DNA from: Pseudomonas arsenicoxydans
Lineage (GTDB): Bacteria > Pseudomonadota > Gammaproteobacteria > Pseudomonadales > Pseudomonadaceae
Assembly: GCF_006438915.1 (NCBI RefSeq)
Contig: NZ_RCZE01000003.1
Location: 67,070-131,069 of the forward strand
Direction: 5' to 3'
Length of the DNA stretch: 64,000 bases
This document shows, one piece after another, positions 44,719-52,228 of this stretch (its first letter is position 1; each line of letters begins with the position of its first letter). The notes under the pieces were generated by a model that was not told the DNA's origin, did not search any database, and saw nothing but the letters and a program-made list of their open reading frames with translations. Both the position numbers and the translations under genes were made by a program.

Positions 44719-45681
44719 ATGCGTTTTAACCACCTGGATTTGAACCTGTTGGTCGCACTCGATGTGCTGCTCGAAGAACAGAACATCACCCGCGCCGCCG
44801 AACGCCTGCACATGACGCAGTCTGCCACCAGCGGTGTATTGGGACGCCTGCGTACCTATTTCGAAGATGAACTGCTGGTGCAGGTCGGCCGAAAAATGCA
44901 ACTCACTCCCTATGCCAGGGAGCTCGCCACGCCCATCCGCGAGGTGCTGTTGACGATCAAGTCATCGATCACTGCCAAGCCCGTGTTCGACCCCACCACC
45001 AGCAAACGGCACTTCCGCCTGGTGACCTCGGATTACCTGATCAGCGTGCTGTTTGCCCAGGTCATTCAAAAGATCCACCAGGAAGCGCCCAACATCACCT
45101 TCGAGATGCTGGGCCCCAGCGACAATTCCGGTGAGTTGCTGATTCGCGGTGAGGTTGACCTGATGATCGTGCCTGAGCGCTACATCATCGAAGGTCATCC
45201 CTCGAAGTTGCTTTTTGAAGAAGAACACGTCTGTGTGGTGTGGCAAGGCAACACCCAAGTCGGCGATACCCTGACCCTGGAGCAGTACATGGACATGGGT
45301 CACGTCTCCGTGGGTTTTGGTCGCACCCGGCACATGAGTATCGAAGAGTGGTTCATGAATCAATACGGGTTCAACCGCCGACTCGAAGTGATTACCAACG
45401 ACTTCAATACCCTGCCGCAGCTGGTCGTGGGCACCCAACGAATCGCCACCATGCATCAGCGCCTGGCCTATTTGTACGCCGAGTACCTGCCGCTGCGCAT
45501 CCTGCAACCACCGGTCAAGATCCCCGTCATGCGCGAGTTCATGCTCTGGCACCGCAGCGTCGAGGGCGACCCGATGCACCGGTGGCTGCGCGAACGCATC
45601 AGCGCATTTATCCAGCACCTGGAGAATCCTCCTATCGCCGGTCGCGATACCTCCCATCCCGAGGCACGATTGGCCAAATAG
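44719..45681 (+). CDS. NodD-like LysR regulator 1
   Basis: A 320-residue LysR regulator of the NodD subgroup. It opens MRFNHLDLNLLVALDVLLEE, closely like NodD's N-terminus, with HTH NITRAAERLHMTQSATSGVL and RLRTYFEDELLVQVGRKM. The effector domain retains NodD-like blocks: FRLVTSDYLISVLFAQVIQ, ELLIRGEVDLMIVPE and FGRTRHMSIEEWF. It is divergent from the VOC-Rieske operon, with site B between them. The natural inducer is unknown; NodD proteins answer to flavonoids and other phenolics. A half site lies in its own 3' end. Confidence 0.9.
   Translation: MRFNHLDLNLLVALDVLLEEQNITRAAERLHMTQSATSGVLGRLRTYFEDELLVQVGRKMQLTPYARELATPIREVLLTIKSSITAKPVFDPTTSKRHFRLVTSDYLISVLFAQVIQKIHQEAPNITFEMLGPSDNSGELLIRGEVDLMIVPERYIIEGHPSKLLFEEEHVCVVWQGNTQVGDTLTLEQYMDMGHVSVGFGRTRHMSIEEWFMNQYGFNRRLEVITNDFNTLPQLVVGTQRIATMHQRLAYLYAEYLPLRILQPPVKIPVMREFMLWHRSVEGDPMHRWLRERISAFIQHLENPPIAGRDTSHPEARLAK
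45634..45648. promoter_or_regulatory. Half nod-box-like site E
   Basis: A single ATC-N9-GAT (45634-45648) in the context TATCGCC-N6-GCGATACCT, 17 of 20 bases identical to the right half of site A. The left half is decayed (CCA and GAA at the matching spacing). It lies inside the end of the LysR gene, 93 bp upstream of the hydrolase start, so probably serves that gene. Confidence 0.55.
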
Positions 45682-45740
45682 CCGGCGCGTCCTTAACGTG
45701 CCTTGTGAACGTCAAGACAATCACAAGGACAACAACCATC

Positions 45741-46898
45741 ATGTTCCGTTACTTTCCAACCAATTATGTGTGGAATCTTTCTGTCGATCTGGCCATCGAG
45801 ATGGGCGCCCGAATAGGCGAAATCGAAGAGATGTGCGCGCCATTGCAGGAAGCCGCCCAGCAGCCAGATGCAGCGGGAACCAAAGCGTTCCGCGAAACCT
45901 GGGCGAAGATGGCTGACAAACTGTGTGGCCTGGCTGAGGAAGATGAAGGTAATGGCCGGCTGCTGTCCGCAGGCGAAAAGTACAACCGCGCCGCCACTTA
46001 TTACCTCACTTGTGAACGTTTGCAGGCCCATGGCGCGCCGGGCCGGACTGAGCTGTACCAGCGTTTTTTGCAGACCTTCAAACGCGGCATCGAGTTGTCA
46101 CGCGAGAATTGTGAGCGCGTAGAAATCCCCTACGAGGGCAAACATATTTCCGGCCTGCTGGTGCGTGCCGAGGGTGTGACCGGTCCGGCTCCGATCCTGG
46201 TGCAGGTCAACGGACTGGATTCAACCAAGGAAATGAAATACCGCGTCGGCCTGCCGGCCTGGCTGGCGAAACGCGGCATCTCATCGTTGATCATCGACCA
46301 GCCCGGCACAGGTGAAGCGCTGCGCCTGCATAACCTGATTGCCCGTTTCGACAGCGAGCATTGGGCTAGCCGCGTAGCCGACTGGCTGGAAACCCGAAGT
46401 CACGTGGATGCCAAACGTATTGGCCTGGAAGGCGTCTCTCTCGGCGGCTATTACTGCCCGCGTGCGGTGGCGTTTGAACCACGATTTGCCTGCGGTGTGG
46501 TGTGGGGCGCGAACCATGACTGGCGTGATGTGCAAAAACGTCGCCTGGAAAAAGAAGGCAGCTTCCCCGTACCGCACTATTGGGCGCACGTGTGCTGGGT
46601 GTGGGGGGCAAAAGACATGGATGAATTCATGGCCATCGCCGAAAACGTGCACCTGGATGGCGTCCTCGATCGTATCAAGGTGCCGTTCCTGGTGACCCAT
46701 GGCGAGAAGGACTCGCAAATCCCACTGAAGTGGGCACAGCGCACTTACGAGCAACTGGTCAATAGCCCTAAGCGCGAGCTGAAGATCTTCACCGAACGCG
46801 AAGGTGGCGTGCAGCATTCCAGCTTCGATAACAGCATCAACGCCGGTCACTACATCGCTGACTGGATTGCTGAAACGCTGGGTGGCCACACCGCTTAA
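45741..46898 (+). CDS. Alpha/beta-hydrolase, Ayg1/DHPON-hydrolase type
   Basis: A 385-residue alpha/beta hydrolase with a long N-terminal helical cap (residues 1-120). The catalytic triad can be seen: Ser in GLEGVSLGGYYCPRA, Asp in THGEKDSQIPLKW and His in GGVQHSSFDN. This layout matches 2,6-dihydroxypseudooxynicotine hydrolase and fungal Ayg1, which break C-C bonds in beta-diketone or polyketide-like compounds. In this cluster it could cleave an acyl side chain from a phenolic substrate or ring-cleavage product. Start at 45741 (MFRYFPTNY) after CACAAGGACAAC. Confidence 0.88.
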   Translation: MFRYFPTNYVWNLSVDLAIEMGARIGEIEEMCAPLQEAAQQPDAAGTKAFRETWAKMADKLCGLAEEDEGNGRLLSAGEKYNRAATYYLTCERLQAHGAPGRTELYQRFLQTFKRGIELSRENCERVEIPYEGKHISGLLVRAEGVTGPAPILVQVNGLDSTKEMKYRVGLPAWLAKRGISSLIIDQPGTGEALRLHNLIARFDSEHWASRVADWLETRSHVDAKRIGLEGVSLGGYYCPRAVAFEPRFACGVVWGANHDWRDVQKRRLEKEGSFPVPHYWAHVCWVWGAKDMDEFMAIAENVHLDGVLDRIKVPFLVTHGEKDSQIPLKWAQRTYEQLVNSPKRELKIFTEREGGVQHSSFDNSINAGHYIADWIAETLGGHTA

Positions 46899-46915
46899 CA
46901 GGTTTCGCGAAGCAC

Positions 46916-46955
46916 AAAAAAACGCCGGAAAACCCTAGGGTTTCCGGCGTTTTTT
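46916..46955. terminator. Rho-independent bidirectional terminator
   Basis: A strong stem (AAAAAACGCCGGAAA... paired with ...TTTCCGGCGTTTTTT) ends in T-runs on both strands. It lies 18 bp after the hydrolase gene and 19 bp before the convergent end of the SnoaL-like gene, so it serves both. Confidence 0.92.
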
Positions 46956-46973
46956 GTTGTTGGGCAATCGAAT

Positions 46974-47360
46974 TCAGTTGGGCGCACGTGTGCCGTGGAA
47001 CGAGCTGATCTGCCAGCCTTCGGCACCGAGTGCCCAGACCTGCGTGGCAAAGCTTTCACCGCGAATCGACTGGTCACCACCGCGTTTACGCAAGGTGTTG
47101 CACTGCGTACCGGTCATGACCGCCAGGCGCTCGCCGTAGAAGCGAATCAGCAGTTCGCCACGTTCAATGTCCAGATACTGCACGGCGCTTTTGGCGTACT
47201 CGAGATAGTCCGCCTTGCCTTGCACCAAACCGGTGGTGTGCACATACACAAGGTCATCGGCGAACAGTTCGGCGACGCGCGAATAGTCTTCCTCAACCAG
47301 GGCCCGGCGGCGTTCTTGCTCAAGTGCCAGGAGTTGGGTTTTTACAGTGGCGATGGTCAT
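46974..47360 (-). CDS. SnoaL/NTF2-like protein
   Basis: A 128-residue cone-fold protein of the DUF4440/SnoaL-like group. Diagnostic stretches: ALEQERRRALVEEDYSRVAELFADDLVYVHTTG, LIRFYGERLAVMTGTQ and ALGAEGWQISSFHGTR. Such proteins act as small isomerases, hydrolases or binding proteins. Start at 47360 is 62 bp from nod-box-like site D, suggesting it belongs to the regulon, divergent from the amidohydrolase operon. Confidence 0.8.
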   Translation of the reverse strand: MTIATVKTQLLALEQERRRALVEEDYSRVAELFADDLVYVHTTGLVQGKADYLEYAKSAVQYLDIERGELLIRFYGERLAVMTGTQCNTLRKRGGDQSIRGESFATQVWALGAEGWQISSFHGTRAPN

Positions 47361-47421
47361 ATGAAGGGATCTCTGTGGATGACGAGCGCGCACCATAGAC
47401 GCCCGTCTCGGCTGATAAAAA

Positions 47422-47458
47422 ATCGCCGATCACGATGCCAGCCATCGTGACTCGCGAT
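47422..47458. promoter_or_regulatory. nod-box-like operator, site D
   Basis: Exact ATC-N9-GAT-N7-ATC-N9-GAT (ATC 47422, GAT 47434, ATC 47444, GAT 47456), though the spacer bases differ more from sites A-C. It lies between the divergent SnoaL-like gene (ATG 47360) and amidohydrolase operon (ATG 47620). Confidence 0.75.
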
Positions 47459-47619
47459 ACTCGTCCCTTGAGGTCACTCGTCGCCGCAAAGCCCCGTCAC
47501 TGCTGATGTGCAGCCGCTATTGACGCCATCAATACGTGAGCATTGATGCAAGTGGCTGGTGGTGACCAGGGCCGCACCCTAGCCTCGCGTTGCATAACAA
47601 TCCGCAAAGTGAAAACGCC

Positions 47620-48969
47620 ATGAACGCCCTGCACCTGAAATGCCAGACCTTGTTCGACGGTACCGGCCTGGAAACTCGTCAACAGCAAACCCTGGTCGTG
47701 GAAAACGGCCTGCTCTCATATGTCGGCCCAACTGCCCTGGCGCCGCTGCCGCAACCGGGAGACACCGTTCTGGACGCCGGTGATAACTTTGTCATGCCGG
47801 GTCTGGTGGATGTGCATACCCATTTGGCCTTCGGTAACGCGCAGAGCGAAGAAGACATCGATATCTGGACCAGTGACGAGTTCCGCGCGCTGCGTGGCAT
47901 GTTTTTCGCCCAACATGTGCTGGCCGCGGGTGTGACCAGCATGGTCTGCCCCGGCGATAGCGGCCAGCTCAGTATCGCTGTGCGCAACGCAATCGCTGCC
48001 GGTTTGTTCGAGGGTCCGCGCATTGCCGCCAGCAGCCGGGTCATCACCAATCGGCAGAGCCTCAATGACTGGTTCCCGAGCCGCGTCGGCGCACCGGAGT
48101 ATTTCACCGCACGCCTGGTCACCAGCCGCAGCGAAGCTTTGGCGGAAATTCGCAAACAGGCCAAGGATGGCGTCGACCTGATCAAGATCGCCATGGACGG
48201 CACCCACCGCCGCCCAAATGGCGAAATCATCGCCGCGTTCACCGCTGAAGAAACCTATGAAATGGTTGAAGAGGCGCATCGCCTGGGCTGCAAAGTGGCG
48301 ACTCACGCCTATGGCCGCGAAGCCGTGATGTACGCCGCGCGCGCCGGCGTTGATCTGGTGTTTCATGCTTTTTATATGGACGACGCGTGCATCGACGCCT
48401 TGCTCGAAGCCGGCAGCATCCTCGCGCCGACCATGACGTTCCCTCAAAACACCGTGGACTTCTGCCAACCCCACGACCCGGCCATCACTACCGGTTACGC
48501 CGGCTACTGCGCCCGCACCCTGGAAGTGGGTTCGGCCGTGCTCAAACGTGCCAAGGCCGCCGGCGTGCCTTTCGCTTGTGGCAGCGACAGCGGTTTTGCG
48601 GTAACCCCATACGGCGAGTGGCACGCTCGTGAGTTGGAACTGTTGGTCACCCGTCTGGGCTTCACACCGGCAGAAGCGTTGTACGCCGCCACGGCAGTCG
48701 GCGCACGCTGCATGCCGCGCGGCGAGACCCTCGGCTCCCTCGAAGTGGGCAAGCAAGCGGACTTCCTGTTACTCGACGGTTCACCGTTGCACGACATCCG
48801 CATTCTGCAAGACCGCTCGCGCCTTAAAGCCGTGTACAAGGCCGGTCGGCCCGTGACCATGGAGCGCAACCCCTACAACCCGAAACAGGTGTCGGACTTC
48901 AACTCGCTGAAATGGACAGACCTTTACACCCGCGACCGGGTTGCCCAACTGGGCAAGTGGGCTCAATGA
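47620..48969 (+). CDS. Amidohydrolase-family protein
   Basis: A 449-residue metal-dependent hydrolase of the imidazolonepropionase-like/prolidase branch. Metal ligands: HTH in GLVDVHTHLAFG, Lys in DGVDLIKIAMDGTH, His in KVATHAYGRE, His in LVFHAFYMDD and Asp in FACGSDSGFAV. The family cleaves amide, lactone or C-C bonds in cyclic substrates, so a ring or lactone opening step in the pathway is plausible. ATG at 47620 was chosen; the in-frame TTG 30 bp upstream has poor context. Followed by a GlcG-type gene. Confidence 0.88.
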   Translation: MNALHLKCQTLFDGTGLETRQQQTLVVENGLLSYVGPTALAPLPQPGDTVLDAGDNFVMPGLVDVHTHLAFGNAQSEEDIDIWTSDEFRALRGMFFAQHVLAAGVTSMVCPGDSGQLSIAVRNAIAAGLFEGPRIAASSRVITNRQSLNDWFPSRVGAPEYFTARLVTSRSEALAEIRKQAKDGVDLIKIAMDGTHRRPNGEIIAAFTAEETYEMVEEAHRLGCKVATHAYGREAVMYAARAGVDLVFHAFYMDDACIDALLEAGSILAPTMTFPQNTVDFCQPHDPAITTGYAGYCARTLEVGSAVLKRAKAAGVPFACGSDSGFAVTPYGEWHARELELLVTRLGFTPAEALYAATAVGARCMPRGETLGSLEVGKQADFLLLDGSPLHDIRILQDRSRLKAVYKAGRPVTMERNPYNPKQVSDFNSLKWTDLYTRDRVAQLGKWAQ

Positions 48970-48980
48970 GGACCAACGCC

Positions 48981-49427
48981 ATGCAGCAACTCGACCTGTT
49001 GACCGCCATCAACATCGCCAGCAGCGCCATCCGCATCGCCCGCGAAACGGCGGTTAAACCCTTGGCTGTCGCCGTGCTGGATGCCGCCGGTCATCCATTG
49101 GCCGTCTTGCGCGATGAACTCGCCAGTTTTCTTCGGCCACAAATCGCCACCGGCAAGGCCCGGGGCTGTCTCGGCATGGGGTTTGGCGGGCGTGAACTGG
49201 CCCGGCGCGCTCAAGCGATGCCGGCGTTTTTCGACGCCATCAACAGCCTGACGGGTGGCGAGGTTATTCCCGTCGCCGGTGGTGTATTGATTCGCAATGC
49301 CGAGGGACTGCTTCTCGGTGCCATCGGCATCAGCGGCGACACGTCGGACAATGACGAACGCTGTGCTTTACAGGCTATCGAGCAGGTCGGATTGGTGGCG
49401 GACAACGGTGATCAGTTGCCCTGCTGA
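48981..49427 (+). CDS. GlcG/HbpS-family protein
   Basis: A 148-residue GlcG/HbpS-like protein (PocR-like fold). Typical stretches are PLAVAVLDAAGHPLAVLRDELAS, ATGKARGCLGMGFGGREL and the loop GGVLIRNAEGLLLGAIGISGDTSDNDERCA. Members bind haem or small ligands and often accompany degradation operons; the reaction, if any, is unknown. Start at 48981 follows GAGG nine bases upstream; an ATG at 48966 overlapping the preceding stop is the alternative. Ends overlap convergently with the LysR gene by 16 bp. Confidence 0.85.
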   Translation: MQQLDLLTAINIASSAIRIARETAVKPLAVAVLDAAGHPLAVLRDELASFLRPQIATGKARGCLGMGFGGRELARRAQAMPAFFDAINSLTGGEVIPVAGGVLIRNAEGLLLGAIGISGDTSDNDERCALQAIEQVGLVADNGDQLPC

Positions 49428-50347
49428 TCAAGCAACGCGCCCTGTTCCAGCAAGAGGCCGCGAAACCACAGCATGGCCGGGTCATGGTCTTGATAGGGAT
49501 GCCATTGCAGCACCTGGACAGCCTCGGGAAAAGCCAGCGGTGTCGGGTGAATACGCAGTGGGTAATGCTGAGCGAAACGCTGCGCCTGTCGACGAAACAC
49601 GGTGGCGATCCGCGCGGTACCCACGATAAATTCGGGCATCAGTACGAAGCTTTCAAGGGCCACCGCCACTCGCCGGTGAACACCCAGTTCCTGCAGGTGC
49701 ACGGCATCCATCGCCAGGTTTCGGCCATCGGCAAACTCGCGGACTACGTGCTCCGCCTCGCAATAATCGGTAAGGCTCAGACCGTCGGCGAATTGCGGTT
49801 GCCGGGCGCAGACGATGCAACAGAGCTGGTCACTCATTAACGGTATATGGGGGTACGCCGGATTCAACCGTCGCTGAGGCACTATCACGCAATCACTGCG
49901 ACGATAATCGAGCGCTTCGCTGACCACATCTCCATCACGCGGTACGGGCATGTCCCGCAGGCTCAAGCGCACTCGCGGCGCGATACGGGCCAATTCAAGA
50001 CTGACCGCCGGCAGCAGCACACCAGCCACGTAGTCGGAGGCCACCACCGTGAAGTGCCGAGTGCAATTGGCAGGCTCAAAATTGACCGGTGCATCGACAA
50101 TCTCCCGTGTCAGTGCCAGCGCTTGACGCACTTTGGGCAGCAACTCCAGGCCCAATGCCGTGGGTTCCAGACGTCGTCCTACCTGAACCAGCAACGGATC
50201 ATTGAAATGCTCCCGCAAACGCCCGAGCGCCGAACTGGCTGCCGACTGGCCCAGGCACAAACGTTCGGCCGCCCTGCTGACGCTGCATTCACTTAACAAG
50301 GCATCCAGGGCTACCAGCAGGTTCAGGTCAAGACGTCGATAACGCAT
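49412..50347 (-). CDS. NodD-like LysR regulator 2
   Basis: A 311-residue paralogue of LysR regulator 1. It starts MRYRRLDLNLLVALDALLSE, has HTH SVSRAAERLCLGQSAASSAL and RLREHFNDPLLVQVGRRL, and the effector domain FTVVASDYVAGVLLPAVSLE. The NodD-like N-terminus means it may bind the same operators. Site C lies 66 bp upstream of its ATG, suggesting auto- or cross-regulation. Two NodD-like proteins with one operator family echo rhizobia carrying several nodD copies. Confidence 0.9.
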   Translation of the reverse strand: MRYRRLDLNLLVALDALLSECSVSRAAERLCLGQSAASSALGRLREHFNDPLLVQVGRRLEPTALGLELLPKVRQALALTREIVDAPVNFEPANCTRHFTVVASDYVAGVLLPAVSLELARIAPRVRLSLRDMPVPRDGDVVSEALDYRRSDCVIVPQRRLNPAYPHIPLMSDQLCCIVCARQPQFADGLSLTDYCEAEHVVREFADGRNLAMDAVHLQELGVHRRVAVALESFVLMPEFIVGTARIATVFRRQAQRFAQHYPLRIHPTPLAFPEAVQVLQWHPYQDHDPAMLWFRGLLLEQGALLDQQGN

Positions 50348-50412
50348 GCAGTGTCCATTGCAGATTGAAAGAGCAACGGGCACAGGATGCCGTGAGACAG
50401 GGGCGATGACTA

Positions 50413-50449
50413 ATCGCTTGTCGGGATGCGACCTATCGGCAATCGCGAT
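50413..50449. promoter_or_regulatory. nod-box-like operator, site C
   Basis: Exact ATC-N9-GAT-N7-ATC-N9-GAT (ATC 50413, GAT 50425, ATC 50435, GAT 50447). Between the MarR gene end (50486) and the start of LysR regulator 2 (50347). Nearly identical to site B through the left half and central spacer. Confidence 0.85.
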
Positions 50450-50485
50450 ATCTGAAACGTAGGCGAGGATTTGCCAAGCGCAGGG

Positions 50486-50956
50486 TCAAGCGTCTACCGG
50501 ATCGTAATCGTTCACGTTGGAGACCTGGGCATGCATACGCCCCAACAATTCGATAAGGGTGTCCACTTCCTTGGCAGAGAGCCCGCTGAGCAGCCGCCTC
50601 TCTCGTTCCAGTGCAACCTTCAACACTCGATCATGCAACGCTTTTCCGCTGTCAGTCAGGCTGACGGTGTAACGCCGCGCATCCTTTGAATCAACCTGGC
50701 TGCAAATGTGCCCTGCCACTTCCAGGGACTGCAGTGAACGGCTGACCGCGCTCTTGTCGAGACCGATCGTCTGACAAATTCGATTGGCGGTGATGTCATT
50801 TTCCACGGCGAGCATCGAGAGCATTCGCCACTCCACGACACCTATGCCGAAATGCTTGCGATAGCACTGTGAGGCCCCGGCGGAGAGTTTATTGGACAAG
50901 AAATTCAGGAGTGCCGGGACGTAACGAGTCAGATTCAGCTGGGATTCTGCAGACAT
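50486..50956 (-). CDS. MarR-family regulator
   Basis: A 156-residue MarR-type winged-helix repressor. Recognition region: NDITANRICQTIGLDKSAVSRSLQSLEVAGHICSQ followed by the wing DSKDARRYTVSLTDSGKALH. It faces away from the ferredoxin-reductase/oxygenase operon starting at 51249, with a 292-bp gap between them, the usual layout for a repressor of the divergent operon. Phenolic ligands relieve many MarR proteins, consistent with the setting. Confidence 0.92.
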   Translation of the reverse strand: MSAESQLNLTRYVPALLNFLSNKLSAGASQCYRKHFGIGVVEWRMLSMLAVENDITANRICQTIGLDKSAVSRSLQSLEVAGHICSQVDSKDARRYTVSLTDSGKALHDRVLKVALERERRLLSGLSAKEVDTLIELLGRMHAQVSNVNDYDPVDA

Positions 50957-51248
50957 TGAGCAAACACCTTGGATCGGTGGGTCGTTGAATATTGGTTGAC
51001 ACCGCAACTAAATGACAGGAGGATTTCTCTACCGAACGTCACGGGTGATTGCCTGCATGATAGGCCGTCGCCCTACCGCATAAAAATAATTATCAGGTCG
51101 TGATCATGAACACTTCCAATTTCATTCCCTTCGCATTGCTCACGCACCGGGTCGTCCCCCACGTGCCAGCGACCGGCTGACACGTCCTCAACTAACGCTC
51201 TGACTCATGCTTTTTTTCAGCAGCCACTTCAGTGTGGAGGGACACGTC

Positions 51249-52202
51249 ATGCTTCAAGTCAACGTCACCCGCAAAGCAGATGAAGCCGAAGGCATCTGTA
51301 GTTTCGAACTATGTGCAGCAGACGGCAGTGCGCTACCGGCGTTCGAGGCCGGCGCCCACATCGACATCCACATCGCCGAGGGTCTCACCCGGCAATACTC
51401 CTTGTGCAACGATCCCAAGGAGCGCCATCGTTACTTGATCAGCGTGCTCAAGGACCCCAGCTCCCGTGGCGGCTCTAAAGCCATGCACGAGCAGGTACGG
51501 TCAGGACAAACGCTCACCATCAGCACACCGCGCAACCTTTTCCCGCTTGATCGCTCAGCCAACCGCCACCTGCTGTTCGGCGGCGGTATCGGCATCACGC
51601 CCATGCTGGCCATGGCCTATGAGCTTTCACATCAAGGGGCCGACTTCGAGTTGCACTACTGCTTTCGATCCAGTGAACGCGCAGCGTTCGTGGCGATGCT
51701 GGCGCACACCCCATTCGCCGGTCGCATCAAGTTTCATGACGACAGCGGCGCTCAACGACAGAAGCTGGACGCGTCGGCCCTGCTGGCAACCCCAGAGGCT
51801 GGCACCCATCTCTATGTCTGCGGGCCGGCGGGTTTCATGAACTACATCCTCGATTCGGCGCAAAGCGCTGGCTGGTCGCAGAACCAGGTACACAAAGAGT
51901 TCTTCGCCGCAGACCCTATCGATCAAAGCGCCAATGCGCCCTTCGAAGTCGAGCTGGCAAGCACTGGACAGGTTTTTCAGATTCCTGCCGAACGTACGGT
52001 GTTTGAAGTGCTCGACGAGGCCGGCATAGCGATCGAGTCATCCTGCGAGCAAGGCGTCTGCGGCACCTGCGTAACCCGTGTACTCAAGGGCATCCCGGAA
52101 CATCGGGACCAGTTCCTGACCCTGGCCGAACACGCCGCAAACGACCGCTTTACCCCCTGCTGCTCGCGCGCCAAATCATCACGCCTGGTTCTTGATCTGT
52201 GA
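51249..52202 (+). CDS. Vanillate-demethylase-type oxidoreductase (VanB-like)
   Basis: A 317-residue phthalate-dioxygenase-reductase-type protein: FMN/flavin domain (GLTRQYSLCNDP), NAD-binding domain (LLFGGGIGITPMLAMA, VCGPAGFMNYIL), and a C-terminal plant-type [2Fe-2S] domain with CEQGVCGTCVTRVLKG ... CCSRA. It carries electrons from NADH to the Rieske oxygenase encoded next. RBS GGAGG precedes the ATG at 51249. The frame ends four bases into an alternative GTG start of the next gene. Confidence 0.93.
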   Translation: MLQVNVTRKADEAEGICSFELCAADGSALPAFEAGAHIDIHIAEGLTRQYSLCNDPKERHRYLISVLKDPSSRGGSKAMHEQVRSGQTLTISTPRNLFPLDRSANRHLLFGGGIGITPMLAMAYELSHQGADFELHYCFRSSERAAFVAMLAHTPFAGRIKFHDDSGAQRQKLDASALLATPEAGTHLYVCGPAGFMNYILDSAQSAGWSQNQVHKEFFAADPIDQSANAPFEVELASTGQVFQIPAERTVFEVLDEAGIAIESSCEQGVCGTCVTRVLKGIPEHRDQFLTLAEHAANDRFTPCCSRAKSSRLVLDL

Positions 52203-52228
52203 ACTCAAACAACAACATGGAGAACACC

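Noticed and set aside
44560..44901. 113-codon minus-strand frame over the LysR gene start
   Set aside because: Shadow of the LysR gene; its C-terminus is the translated operator B.
51094..51108. ATC and GAT triplets before the VanB-like gene
   Set aside because: Spacing is N7, not N9, and there is no second half, so it is not a member of the nod-box-like set.
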